DNA of 64,000 bases, taken from assembly GCA_031265955.1 (NCBI GenBank), contig JAISBY010000010.1, forward strand, positions 310,001-374,000, in the 5' to 3' direction. Below, piece after piece: positions 39,501-56,918 of this stretch. Each line of letters starts with the position of its first letter. Position 1 is the first letter of the stretch. The DNA is from Mycoplasmataceae bacterium. GTDB taxonomy: Bacteria > Bacillota_I > Bacilli_A > Mycoplasmatales > Mycoplasmoidaceae. The notes under the pieces were generated by a model. That model made no database searches. It saw only the letters and a program-made list of their open reading frames with translations, and was not told where the DNA came from. Both the position numbers and the translations under genes were made by a program.

Positions 39501-40877
39501 TTACCAAATGTATCTGAAGAATCAAAACGTTTCTTAGATGAAGATGGTGTCATCATGGTTGGCGCGGAAGTTCATGAAGGCGATATTCTTGTTGGTAAAG
39601 TAACACCAAAAGGGCAAAACGACGCTACAAGTGTTGAAAAATTATTGCAGGCGATGAGTGGCGGTAAAATCAAAAACATTCGTGATGCTTCTATGAAAGT
39701 ACCACATGGCGGTGAAGGTATTGTTGCCAAAGTAGAACGTTTTCATTCTCGTGATGGTTTTGAATTAGACGACGATGTTATTGAATTGATTAAAGTTTAT
39801 ATTGTACAAAAACGTAAAATTCAAATCGGTGATAAAATGGCTGGACGTCATGGAAATAAGGGAATTGTTTCTGTCGTGGTGCCGGTAGCTGATATGCCAC
39901 ATTTAGAGGATGGTACACCAATTGACATTTGTTTAAACCCATTAGGCGTGCCTAGTCGTATGAACTTAGGTCAAATTATGGAAATCCACTTAGGATTGGC
40001 ATTAAGAGAAATTGCGAAAAAGAAGTTAATTGACTTTGCAATTGAAAAAACACCAATCAATGAAATTATTTCGCAATTTGGTTTAATTAAATCCAAAGCC
40101 CAAGTTTTACTAAAAAATACACGCAAGTATTTTAAAGATTTAGGCATCGAAACAATTGAAGCTGCCAAAAAGAAAATTCGTGATGTTGATTTACAAGTCA
40201 TCTTAACTAATTCTGGATTAACATTAGAAGATTTATCGATTAAAGCAGCTACTCCAGTATTTATGGGAGCAGACTTAGATGATATTACTAGTGCCTTGAA
40301 TGAAGCAGGCATTAACCCAATTAAAACGCACGGTAAATATAAATTAATTGATGGCCGTAGTGGTGATTACTTTGACGGGGAGATCACTGTGGGTGTCATG
40401 TATATGATGAAACTTGATCACATGGTTGATGATAAGATTCATGCTCGTAGTGTGGGACCATATTCGAAGATTACGCAGCAACCATTAGGCGGTAAGAGTC
40501 AAAATGGTGGTCAGCGTTTTGGTGAAATGGAAGTTTGAGCACTTGAAGCTTATGGTGCGGCTTACAATTTACGTGAATTACTAACCATTAAATCTGACGA
40601 TGTTAAGGGAAGAAACTTAACTTATTCAGCTATCGTTAAAGGTAAACCGTTCCCAACCCCATCCATTCCTGAATCTTTCAAATTATTAACAAAACAATTA
40701 CAAGGTTTAGGGCTCGGTGTTAATGTTAAGAAAGAAGACGGCACGGAAGAAGACATGAACAATTACACTTCAGTTATTTCAGATGAAGAAATGAAAGAGA
40801 CTGGTATGGAAAGCGACGAAACCGTAACTGTTACCACTGAAGAAAATAGCTCATACGAAGAGGAAGAACAATTCTAG
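36585..40877 (+). CDS. rpoB: RNA polymerase beta subunit
   Basis: 1430 residues, longer than the usual 1180-1250 of Gram-positive bacteria, with UGA Trp at 38760, 39357 and 40536. Landmarks include [19 protein letters not shown] at the start, [20 protein letters not shown] and [15 protein letters not shown] of the rifampicin/fork region, [13 protein letters not shown], and [20 protein letters not shown] near the end. A Lys/Glu-rich coiled-coil insertion lies at about 300-385. The rifampicin pocket has Asn in the position usually held by His or Ser in sensitive bacteria ([11 protein letters not shown] region), which should be checked. The C-terminal 45 residues are acidic. Confidence 0.96.
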
Positions 40878-40888
40878 GAAATAAGACA

Positions 40889-44713
<3,825 letters not shown>

Positions 44714-44718
44714 GACTA

Positions 44719-44724
44719 TATAAT
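44719..44724 (+). promoter_or_regulatory. -10 box of rplM-rpsI
   Basis: TATAAT only a few bases after the rpoC stop, 16 nt before the ATG at 44741, leaving a leader of roughly 10 nt without a Shine-Dalgarno motif. Confidence 0.6.
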
Positions 44725-44740
44725 TACCAAACTTTTTATT

Positions 44741-45187
44741 ATGCAGAAATCAACTATGACTAAAACAGAAGCAGCAGCGGCTAATCGTCGTTGATTTGAC
44801 GTTGATGCTACTAATGTTGTTTTAGGACAATTAGCTGTGCAAGTGAGTAATTTATTACGTGGTAAAAATAAACCCACTTTCACACCCAATGTGGATTGTG
44901 GCGATTACGTTATTGTGCGTAATGCTAATAAAGTGGTGTTAACCAAAAATAAAGCGGAAAATGAATTCTGATACAACCATTCTGGTTATATCGGTGGTTT
45001 AAGAAAACGCAGCGGTAAAGAAATGCTTGAAAAATATGCCGACGAATTAATTTATCAATCTGTTAAAGGAATGTTACCAAAAAACCGATTGGCTCGTCGG
45101 ATTATTACGAAGTTGCATGTTTATAAAGATGCGGGTGCTGACCACACTGCACAAAAGCCAATCGTGTATAAGGTAAGAAATAAATAA
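44741..45187 (+). CDS. rplM: 50S ribosomal protein L13
   Basis: 148 residues from ATG 44741 (ATG 44756 is the alternative and gives 143). UGA Trp occurs in NRRWFDVDA and [41 protein letters not shown] and [11 protein letters not shown] are diagnostic. L13 starts 50S assembly. It is followed by rpsI after 2 nt, the usual pair. Confidence 0.96.
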
Positions 45188-45189
45188 TT

Positions 45190-45582
45190 ATGGAAAAAGT
45201 TGAATATAAAGCACTCGGACGTCGTAAATCTTCCATTGCCAAAGTGTTGTTAGTACCAGGCACTGGTAAGATTACGATTAACGAACGCACCCCAAAAGAA
45301 TATTTTCCTAATGCCCTAATTATTCAAGACATGCAACAACCTTTAGCATTAACAGATACTTTAAAGTCTTTTGATGTTAAAGTGAAAGTATCCGGCGGTG
45401 GTTTCCGTGGTCAAGCGGGAGCGATTCGTTTAGGCATTGCACGTGCTCTAGTTGTCGCTAACGCTGATCATAAAACCACTTTGAAGAAAAAGAAAATGAT
45501 GACTCGTGATTCTCGTATTAAAGAACGTAAAAAATATGGTAAATACGGGGCGCGTCGTAGTCCGCAATTTACGAAACGTTAA
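45190..45582 (+). CDS. rpsI: 30S ribosomal protein S9
   Basis: 130 residues. [41 protein letters not shown] and the C-terminal RRSPQFTKR, which touches P-site tRNA, identify S9. ATG 45190 follows rplM closely. No separate ribosome binding site, so it depends on coupling. Confidence 0.97.
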   Translation: MEKVEYKALGRRKSSIAKVLLVPGTGKITINERTPKEYFPNALIIQDMQQPLALTDTLKSFDVKVKVSGGGFRGQAGAIRLGIARALVVANADHKTTLKKKKMMTRDSRIKERKKYGKYGARRSPQFTKR

Positions 45583-45592
45583 AACTTACGTA

Positions 45593-45598
45593 TATAAT
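45593..45598 (+). promoter_or_regulatory. -10 box of the tRNA pair
   Basis: TATAAT 30 nt upstream of tRNA-Ile, directly after the rpsI stop. A transcript would start near 45605 and need 5' processing by RNase P. Confidence 0.65.
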
Positions 45599-45627
45599 TA
45601 CTGCACCTGCAAAGGTATAGTTGCCTT

Positions 45628-45704
45628 GGAAGTATAGCTCAGCTGGTTAGAGCACGCCCCTGATAAGGGCGAGGTCGATGGTTCGAATCCATTTGCTTCC
45701 ACCA
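45628..45704 (+). tRNA. tRNA-Ile (anticodon GAU)
   Basis: 77 nt with CCA encoded. Acceptor GGAAGTA pairs with TGCTTCC (one G-T), the D arm is GCTCAGCTGGTTAGAGC, the anticodon stem-loop is CGCCCCTGATAAGGGCG with GAT, and the T arm has GGTTCGAATCC. It decodes AUU/AUC. Confidence 0.96.
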
Positions 45705-45706
45705 AC

Positions 45707-45781
45707 GGGGGATTAGCGCAATGATAGAGCATCTGATTTGCATTCAGAAGGTTGAGAGTTTGAGTCTCTTATCCTCCACCA
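45707..45781 (+). tRNA. tRNA-Ala (anticodon UGC)
   Basis: 75 nt with CCA encoded. Acceptor GGGGGAT pairs with ATCCTCC (one G-T); the anticodon loop TTTGCAT holds TGC between TCTGA and TCAGA. The T loop reads TTTGAGT rather than TTCGAAT, an unusual variant. Ile-GAU followed by Ala-UGC is the order of rRNA spacer tRNAs, but no rRNA gene is near. Confidence 0.94.
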
Positions 45782-45784
45782 AAT

Positions 45785-45813
45785 AAAAAACACAACAGCC
45801 GGTTGTGTTTTTT
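45785..45813 (+). terminator. Terminator after the tRNA pair
   Basis: AAAAAACACAAC pairs with GTTGTGTTTTTT around AGCCG, four bases after the tRNA-Ala end. The A-run allows action in both directions. The spacer to the next gene (45814-45908) shows nothing else. Confidence 0.93.
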
Positions 45814-45920
45814 AATTATGTTTTTATTCATTATTAATATTCAAAATTAAAATAATCTTCTTTCATAGATATTTGATAGAAAGTTAATAATTGATTTAAT
45901 CACTTTTATACAATTAGTAT

Positions 45921-46514
45921 ATGTTGAAGTTATATTTAGCAAAAATTAATCAAGATCTTTGTAAACACAAAATATCTCTTGCTTTAAAAAAAGAAATCAA
46001 GCAATATCAAAATAAGAATGCACAACTGCAGAAAATTGCATCTTATCTTTTATTAAATCGTGTGCTTGAGTTGAATAATATCAAGTCCGTACGTATAAAA
46101 ACGAACAAGTATGGCAAGCCTTATGTATTAGGGAATCCAATTTATTTCAATATCTCACATAACCAAAAAAATGTGATCTGTGGCATATCTGATAAACCAA
46201 TTGGAGTTGATATTGAAACTATTAATCCCCGAATTAAAACTATTTCTAAGGTCTTGCTTTCACCAAATGAGCAAAAAACATACATTCGTGCATCAAACAC
46301 CAAATTAACGCAAATATGAACCTTAAAAGAAGCGACAGCGAAATTATTGGGGACAGGATTAACCAAAAGATTAAATAGTCTTGAGCTAGATAATTTAGTA
46401 ATTGATAATAAAAAAATATTTACGAATTCATATCTGCATGCAGGTGCTTATATCGCCATTGCCAGTTATGCCACTATTAAGAAGTTTCCAAAAATAGTCA
46501 ATATTAAACTTTAG
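45921..46514 (+). CDS. 4'-phosphopantetheinyl transferase (Sfp-like fold)
   Basis: 197 residues. The family pattern is present: a central YFNISHNQKNVICGIS with GVDIETINPR (Mg-binding Asp and Glu), and WTLKEATAKLLGTGL with the W-x-x-KEA motif (UGA Trp at 46318). The enzyme moves phosphopantetheine from CoA to a carrier protein such as ACP. The two-half layout and length fit the Sfp/HetI type and not the short AcpS type. TACAAT lies 6 nt before the ATG, so the mRNA is probably leaderless. Its end overlaps mtnN by 11 nt (convergent). Confidence 0.82.
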
Positions 46515-47223
46515 GTGTTTGCGGATGCTTGTGATAAATTAGACAATAAGCTAAATCACAAATAATTTTGGTTACTAAATCTCCCACAAGTTTAATATTA
46601 TTTTTCCAACTAATAGCGTTTTCTTCGTCTTTATAAATAGAATCACTAACGATTTTGATGATGACATACTTTACTCTATTATGTTCACATGTTTGTGCGA
46701 TAGCACCACTTTCCATATCAACAGCTATAGCCTTCTCATCAATATGATATTTACTAATATTTTCTTTAGTAACAAATGTTTCACCACTAACTAGTTTTCC
46801 AAAAGTTAAATGATTTGGATAAAGTTTTAAGATGTTAACAACTTGTTCGTGGAAACCTTTGTTAATTAAATAATCATCAGTTCCATGTGGAATCTGATTT
46901 AACTTATAACCAAAGGCAGTTAAATCTACATCATAGTATCCGACTAAATTGGGTACAACGATGTCGTATAGTTCAACATTACTAGCGATGGCTCCACACG
47001 AACCAATGTTGATGACGGTATCAACTTTAAAGTGATCAATTAATGTTTGGGTAGCCATCGTGGCATTAACTTTACCAACGCCGCTATATATTAAACACAC
47101 GTAATCATTAAGAAATTTAAGCACATGCACATCGTGGCCATTAATAATACTTGTGTGCACATCTTTTATTTGGGTTAATAAATTTGGCGCTTCATCTGGT
47201 AGCGCAACAACAAAACCAATCAT
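46504..47223 (-). CDS. mtnN: 5'-methylthioadenosine/S-adenosylhomocysteine nucleosidase
   Basis: 239 residues. MIGFVVALPDEAPNLL starts with the family's general acid/base region, GVGKVNATMATQTLIDHF follows, VINIGSCGAI binds ribose, and MESGAIAQTCEHN contains the Met-Glu pair that contacts the substrate; the catalytic Asp is in IVSDSIYKDEE (Asp of SDS). It cleaves adenine from MTA and SAH, by-products of SAM use. TATAAT (47232-47237, minus strand) is formed by the last codons of the upstream nadD-yqeK gene, 8 nt before the ATG. Confidence 0.94.
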   Translation of the reverse strand: MIGFVVALPDEAPNLLTQIKDVHTSIINGHDVHVLKFLNDYVCLIYSGVGKVNATMATQTLIDHFKVDTVINIGSCGAIASNVELYDIVVPNLVGYYDVDLTAFGYKLNQIPHGTDDYLINKGFHEQVVNILKLYPNHLTFGKLVSGETFVTKENISKYHIDEKAIAVDMESGAIAQTCEHNRVKYVIIKIVSDSIYKDEENAISWKNNIKLVGDLVTKIICDLAYCLIYHKHPQTPKV

Positions 47224-47228
47224 ATAAA

Positions 47229-48281
47229 CTAATTATAATGAGCGCAAGTCTCGTTGTACACCTTAGTAAACGCAACTTTAAGGTTCTTTTTTGCCAAAGC
47301 AATACAACCAAGACGATCTTTAATGTCGTCTTTCGTACGATTAGGTTCTAATTTATCGGCGCAATAAATAATCATATCTAACTCACTAGGGTTTTTTGGA
47401 GGGATAACGTGATTGGCAATTGCGTTTAATACTTCTCTATCCTTGATATTTAAAAATTTTCGGGCGTATTCAGCACTAGCAATACCATGCATGGTGTGGA
47501 TGGTTGGATAACATTTCGAATGAAAATTGCCAACTAACTTTTTAATCTGCTGATCACTAAATTCTTTGGCGATGTCATGATACATAGCAGCAAGGAATGC
47601 CTTTTTAAATAATTTGATATTGGTACACTCACAGATGTCTAATGCCAAGTTAGTGACTCTAAGTGTGTGTTCTAGCCTTTTTTTAGACATAAGGTTAGCG
47701 GTGGCAAGATAAATAATTTGACTAGTGGCGTAGAAACCGTGCTCAGCAATATAGTTAGCTACGGGTTCGGTTAAATATTTAACAAAAGGTACAGCGCGTA
47801 ATTGAGTGCTAGAAATCGGAACTGGTTTGATATCAATAAAAGTAGCGGGTATTACTTTTTTAATTTTTTCATCGCTTCGTTTGATTACGATTAATTTAGT
47901 TAATTCAAGTATTTGTTTTCAATCTTTTCATTTTTTAAAATCCAAATATCGATCAGTGCCAATGACAAAATATAATTGATCGTGTGGGAACATTTCTTTC
48001 ACATGTTTTAGTGTTTTAATCGTGTAAGAGACTTCGTTATGCTTTTGCAACGCTTCATAAAGGGAAATCTTAACATCTTTATATTGGTTGAACATTAAAG
48101 TCAACATAGCAACGCGATCTTTAGCTTTCGCTTTTGGAGCGTGTTTTTTTAATGGTGGGTTTTTGCTAGGAATAACAATGAACTTGTCAAACTTTATATG
48201 TTTTTTAATTGTTTTATAAACAGCTAGATGCCCAATGTGAACTGGATCAAACACGCCACCAAATAGTACAATGTTTTTCAT
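47229..48281 (-). CDS. nadD: Nicotinate-nucleotide adenylyltransferase fused to YqeK-type HD hydrolase
   Basis: 350 residues in one frame with UGA Trp codons in KKWKDWKQ. Residues 1-190 are NadD: GGVFDPVHIGH (8-18) with the HxGH nucleotide motif, then ISSTQLR, the ISSTxxR motif. From about residue 198 follows YqeK, an HD-domain hydrolase: RLEHTLRVTNLAL and YHDIAKE, with later ANHV and YCADKLEPNR. NadD makes NaAD for NAD synthesis; YqeK homologues cleave Ap4A symmetrically. TATAAT (48290-48295) is 8 nt before the ATG, hence a leaderless mRNA. Similar fusions are known in mycoplasmas. Confidence 0.94.
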
Positions 48282-48348
48282 GGATAGTGATTATATGATA
48301 TTATGAATCAGTATTTTGGTTGTTAAATACTACGCATTAACCTATTAA

Positions 48349-50300
<1,952 letters not shown>

Positions 50301-50301
<1 letters not shown>

Positions 50302-52757
50302 TGACTAAAAAAGAAAATTCATTAATTCATCTCAAGCCAATTGAAGAAATCATGTCTGAAAGTTTCGGACGTTATGCTAAATACATTATTCAAGACCGAG
50401 CACTTCCTGATATCCGCGATGGTTTAAAACCAGTACAACGTCGTATTATTTATGCCATGAATGATTTACAATTATTTTTTGATAAGCCGCATAAAAAATC
50501 AGCTCGTACTGTTGGTGAAGTAATTGGTAAATATCATCCGCACGGCGACACTTCCATCTATGATGCCATGGTTCGTATGTCGCAAGACTGAAAAAATAAT
50601 ATTCCTTTATTAGACATGCACGGTAATAATGGTTCCATTGATGGCGATGGCGCTGCTGCTATGCGTTATACAGAATGCCGTTTATCGCAATTTGGTCAAT
50701 TATTGGTAGAGAACATTAGAAAAGATACCGTACCATTTATTAATAATTTTGATGATAGTGAAAAGGAACCAACAGTTTTACCAACTTTTTTACCTAATTT
50801 ATTGATAAATGGATCTAGCGGAATTGCCGCAGGTTATGCAACGAATATTCCGCCGTTCAACCCCAACGAAGTAATTGATGCTGTAATTGCCAGAATCGAT
50901 TCGCCAACTGGATACTTGTCTACCGTTCTAAAGATCATGCCCGGACCCGACTTTCCTACCGGTGGTTTAATCCTTAATCCCGAAGGAGTTAGAGATGCTT
51001 ATGAAAAAGGCAAGGGTAAAATTACCATTCGTGCCAAAATAGTTCAAAAAAGCGCTAAGCAAGTTTATATTACTGAAATCCCATATGAAACTAATAAATC
51101 CACCATCATTCGCGATATTCAAGAACTAGCCCTAAAACACGATGTGCTTAATATTGATGAAGTTCGTGATGAATCAGATGATAAAGGCGTATCAATTGCC
51201 TTGGACATGAAGAATGGTAAGAATTTTGAATTCGTGAAAAATTTCTTATTTAAAAATACCCAACTACAGATTTCTTACAACATTAATATGGTAGCAATCA
51301 AAGAACGCAAACCATACTGTTTACCCATCTTACAAATCTTAGATGCTTTTATCGTCCATATTGAACATGTTACTATTGCAGCAAGCCAACATGATTTAAC
51401 TAAAGCTAAAACGCGTCGCGAAATCATTCTCGGCTTAATTAAAGCGATTAAGATGTTAGATGATGTGGTAGATCTAATTCGCAAATCAAATGACAAGGCA
51501 TCCGCTAAAAACGCTTTAATACTCAAATTAACATTTAGCGAAGCCCAAGCCGAGGCAATTGTTAATTTACGCCTCTACCGTTTGTCTAGCACCGATGTAA
51601 CTAATCTAAACAAAGAATTATTGGAACTTGAAGAAATTATTAGTGAGTTAGAACTATTAATTAAAAACAAGGAATATCGTAATAACTATTTAAAGAATCG
51701 ATTACGTGGTTATAAGAAAATTTTTGGTTATGCTCGTAAAACACAAATTTCTCAAGAGGAAGCTAAAATTGAAATTGATCAAACCGATATTATTGAAGAC
51801 CGCGAGAATATCTTAGTAGTCACACGTGATGGTTATTTAAAAAACATTTCCAAACGAAGTTATTCTAATTCGGAATATGATCGTTTGAAATTAAAAGACG
51901 GCGACATTCCGATCGCCCAATTTATATCTAATCAAAGAGATAAAGTAATATTGATTACATCCAAAGGTAATTATGTAAGTATCCCTACCTTTCGAATTGA
52001 AGAATCAAAATGGAGTGATATGGGGATTCATTTAAACAATATCATTGTTAATGATCCTGATGATAAGATTATTCAAGCCTTTAATTTTGCTAATAATTTA
52101 GAAGATAACCGTTGTTTGGTTATTGCCTCACGTAAAGGGATGATTAAGCGAACCTTAATTAAAGATTTAGGTATTTCCAAATTGACAAAAATTTCAACAG
52201 TTATGAATTTAGATGAGGGTGATTTGGTTTCTTCTTGTGTTATTAGCAATACAATAGAAGATCCAAATCAAATGCTTGGTGTTATCACCAAATATGGAAT
52301 GGGTTTATTTTATCCTACCAACCAAATTAGTATCGTTTCAAAGAACGCGGCTGGCGTTAAAAATGTTTCGTTGCGAGACGATGACGAAGTCAGTGCCATC
52401 TTCATCGAAGATAGCAAAAAAGAATTCGTTCTGATTGCTTGCATCCAGGGAATGAAACGTATTCGTCGTGAAATGATATCCATTGGTAACCGAACCAATG
52501 TCGGCAAATCATTGATTAGTCAAATTAAATCTCACCCCATCGAAGTGTTAAATGCTTTTCAAGTTAACATGAACGAACTAATTAACAACGTTAGTCATGA
52601 TGGTGTTTGAGCACTAATTAAGTCTAGCGAAATTGTCATAGGTGATAGCGAAACTAGAGTAAGCCCTGTAAAAGGAAAACATTCATCATTTGTCACAAAG
52701 ATTGATTGAATGAATAACCAGACCGAAAACAGCGAAAGTACCTTATTTGACAAATAA
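50301..52757 (+). CDS. parC: DNA topoisomerase IV subunit A
   Basis: 818 residues. The winged-helix core has [20 protein letters not shown] and [10 protein letters not shown]; the active Tyr is 123 in [11 protein letters not shown]. The quinolone region reads [13 protein letters not shown], with Thr at the usual Ser80 position. From about 500 the C-terminal beta-pinwheel domain follows. The family feature that separates ParC from GyrA, absence of the QRRGGKG-type GyrA box, could not be fully checked, but none was noticed. Overlaps parE by 1 nt. Confidence 0.92.
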
Positions 52758-52758
52758 C

Positions 52759-53349
52759 ATGAAAAGATATCGTGCCAAATCAAATTGATTAAATTATTTC
52801 AGACCAACTATTTTTATAAAGTCATTTTCTGATGTTAATGTTTTTTTGTTAAAAAAAATAGGAATCAAACTTTTAGTTTGTGATTTGGACAATACTTTAT
52901 CACCGCATTTTACAAGGTGGCCTAACAAAAAGGTAATTGATTTTTGCAAGCAGGTACAAGATAGTGGGATAAAACTAGCTATTGTGTCGAACAATAGCAA
53001 GCGAAGAGTTTTAACCTATACTAGTCGTTTAAATTCAGATATCGTTGTGTATAACGCCAAAAAACCACTAAAACGAAAAATTGTTAAAGCATTAATGCGT
53101 TTTGATTATCAACCAAATGAAATGATTTTTTTAGGCGATCAATTCATTACTGACATTTGGTTAGCAAATCGTATCGGTTGTAAAAGCATATTGGTATTGC
53201 CTGTTACCGATCAATCTAATAATGATTCATCTTCAAAATTAATTAAATTTTTAGATAAGTACATTTATAAAAAATTAGAATATGGTAATTATTTAAAATT
53301 AGATTACTCGAGAGAAAAAGGCTTAGGCGATGAGCACCAATTTATCTAA
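52759..53349 (+). CDS. yqeG: YqeG-type HAD phosphatase
   Basis: 196 residues starting 1 nt after parC. HAD motif I is VCDLDNTLSPH with the nucleophilic Asp; motif II AIVSNNS; motif IV MIFLGDQFITDI. This subfamily (IIIA) sits next to the GTPase gene yqeH in Firmicutes and Mollicutes, as it does here with a 20-nt overlap. Its substrate is not well defined; phosphatidylglycerophosphate phosphatase activity has been described for relatives. Confidence 0.88.
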
Positions 53350-54398
53350 ACATAAAAAATGCAAAGGTTGTGGTATGTACCTTTCTAGTAATCCAAACGA
53401 TCTCGCTTACACTCCAGACTTAAAGTTACCATATTGTCAACGTTGCTTTCGGTTGAAACACTATGGAATTAATTCCAAAACAGAAATGGCAGAGTTTACA
53501 TCCGATAAAGTTTTAAAAGAACTAAAAATTAATAACCGCGATTGAATTATTTTAATTAACGATATTTTGAATATCGATTTTGAAATAATTGATCAATATA
53601 AAAAGCATCCGAACCTGATATTTGTTTTTAACAAAGTTGATTTATTTCTAAGTGATTTTAATTACAGTAAAATTAATGCACGAGTTACTAATCTATTGCA
53701 AACATATGGTATTAACAAACCAAATATCATCATTACCTCCACACGTAATAACTATGGGATTCGTAAATTATTTGAGTTCATTGATAAGATAGATTGAAAT
53801 GAAAAAACATACTTTATCGGTAAAACTAACTCTGGTAAGTCTTCTATTATTAACGCTTTAATAAAATATTCCGGAAGCGTAATCACCCCATTGACTATCA
53901 GCAATTATTTAAATACAACGATTGATGTGAAACAAATTAAACTAAGAAAGCATTGCATCATAGATACACCTGGTTACAATAGCAAGCATAGTATTTTAAG
54001 CAATTTAATAGAACTAACAGATGTCGGTTCTATTACTAATAAGCAGAAAATCAAGGCACTTACATTCCAAATTAAAGAACCACAAGCTTTTATTGGGGAT
54101 AGTTTATTTTGGATTAAAGCTGAATGTGTTCAAAATGGTTTGTTGATTTTTTATATGCCTAATAAATTAAAAATTCAAAGAACCAAAATAATAAATTTAG
54201 AACGTAATTTAAAAAATCCTTTAAATAATCACTATAAGACCAAAAATAACGAACGTAAAGAACATACGTTTGATTTAATTCCTCAATCCAAATACAACTT
54301 AATCGTAGAAGGATTGGGAATGGTTGTAGTTAAAGGTATTAAAAAGATTCAAATCAATAGTTTTGCTAATGTCAAAATTAGTTTATTGAGCGATTGAA

Positions 54399-54406
<8 letters not shown>
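53330..54406 (+). CDS. yqeH: Ribosome biogenesis GTPase YqeH
   Basis: 358 residues. A zinc finger (CKGCGMYL ... YCQRCFRL) opens the protein. The GTPase motifs are circularly permuted: NKVD (G4) comes first near residue 104, then SARN-like TSTRNN, then the P-loop GKTNSGKSS (G1) near 165, and DTPG (G3) near 210. YqeH acts in assembly of the small ribosomal subunit. UGA Trp joins three segments. Its end overlaps mnmA (opposite strand) by 8 nt. Confidence 0.93.
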
Positions 54407-55523
<1,117 letters not shown>

Positions 55524-55556
55524 TTATAGTGGTTATTAATTTAATATAATTCCCGC

Positions 55557-56918
55557 GTGAAAAATAAAAAGACGAAAAAAAGTACCAAAAAAAAGTTTTT
55601 TTTTAGAACTCTTAACCCAGTTTTTACAGAAGCGGATTTATTAAAATTTACTAACCGGGGTTTCTCGGAAAAAAAGTTCAACTCTGGAATTGTTAAATTT
55701 TCTCGTTTATATGCTTTGAATAAAACTTGAGTCAAGTACATGATAGCTATCGCTTTAGGGCTGCTAATGTCAGTCTCTACAGTTATATTGGTTGAATCTA
55801 CTGGTTTATATACTGGCGGGTTTGCCGCATGTTTTCAAGGCATCGCTCGTGTTGTTTATGTTGCTTTAAGCTTAAAGGGAATGGATCATAATTTGGCTAA
55901 TGTCATTTTTAACGCATTATTCTGAGGCTTATATGTTTTATTAAATATTCCACTTACCATTTTTGCTTATTTTAAAATCAATAAACAATTCGCCAAATTA
56001 TCTATTGTATATTTACTTACACTACAAGGATTAGGATTTGTATGAGGCATCGTACCGGGAATGAGCGATATTCAAGTGTTTGGCGACACTTCAACTGTTA
56101 ATGGAGTTTTAAATCAATATCATGTTCAGGCAATTATCTTCTCCCCAAATTATTTTGGAAGTTGAACCGGATCAAGTTTTGATTGAAATCAGGTTTTTAC
56201 TAAAGGTCAATTAGTTGGGACTCCAGAGCAATGGGTAGTTGGTAATGTTGTGGACGAAAACATTACAAAAGCTATGCTACTTTTAGTTTATTCGGTTATT
56301 TTTGCTTTGATTTCATCGGCTTGTTATGCTCTGATGTTTATTATTGGTGCTTCAACGGCTGGTAGTGATTATTTAACCATCTATTGATCGCAAGAGAAAA
56401 ATAAAAATGTTGGCACTATTTTCATCATCATTACAAGCATTAGTATGATCATTGGTATTTTCTTAGGCAGTTATGTTTCTGGTGGATTAGTAAGCAACCA
56501 AGCACATTTATATAATGCTTCTACTCAGTCTTTTACTGACCCCGTTAGTTTTTGAACTTGACAATATATATTTAGTGCTAATTTATTTACATCATTAGTG
56601 TGAGTTGTTTTAAATGGAGTTTTAATTGATCATTTATTTCCTTGGCATAAATTAGTGCGTGTGGAAGTTTACTCTAACCAAACTGGTAAAATTAATGAAC
56701 ATCTCAAGAAAATTAAATACACCCATCCCGCTACTTTACTAGACGCTACTGGTGGTTATTCTGGAGCCTCTACCAAAGTATTCTTAACTATTTGCATGGT
56801 TGCCGAATTACCAAAGCTAATTAGTGAAATTCGCCAAATTGATCAAAATTGTTTAGTTTCATCAAGCTATATCGCTGATATTGATGGGCGCATGACAATG
56901 CAACGTCAAACTTATTAA
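55557..56918 (+). CDS. YitT family membrane protein (DUF161/DUF2179)
   Basis: 453 residues from GTG 55557, 6 nt after TATAAT (55545-55550), so again leaderless. The N-terminal 60 residues are basic and contain A8 (55587-55594) and T9 (55596-55604) runs encoding KKKFFFR. Then come about six membrane segments, the first MIAIALGLLMSVSTVILVES, with extracellular stretches longer than in typical YitT proteins (about 280 residues). The C-terminal soluble domain holds HPATLLDATGGYSGASTKVF and ISEIRQIDQNCLVSSS, the DUF2179 features. Function unknown in the family. It overlaps the next gene by 1 nt. Confidence 0.85.

Noticed and set aside
45600-45781. rRNA operon next to tRNA-Ile and tRNA-Ala
   Set aside because: The tRNA pair has the order of an rRNA spacer, but rpsI lies before it and a terminator and protein gene after; no 16S or 23S sequence was seen.
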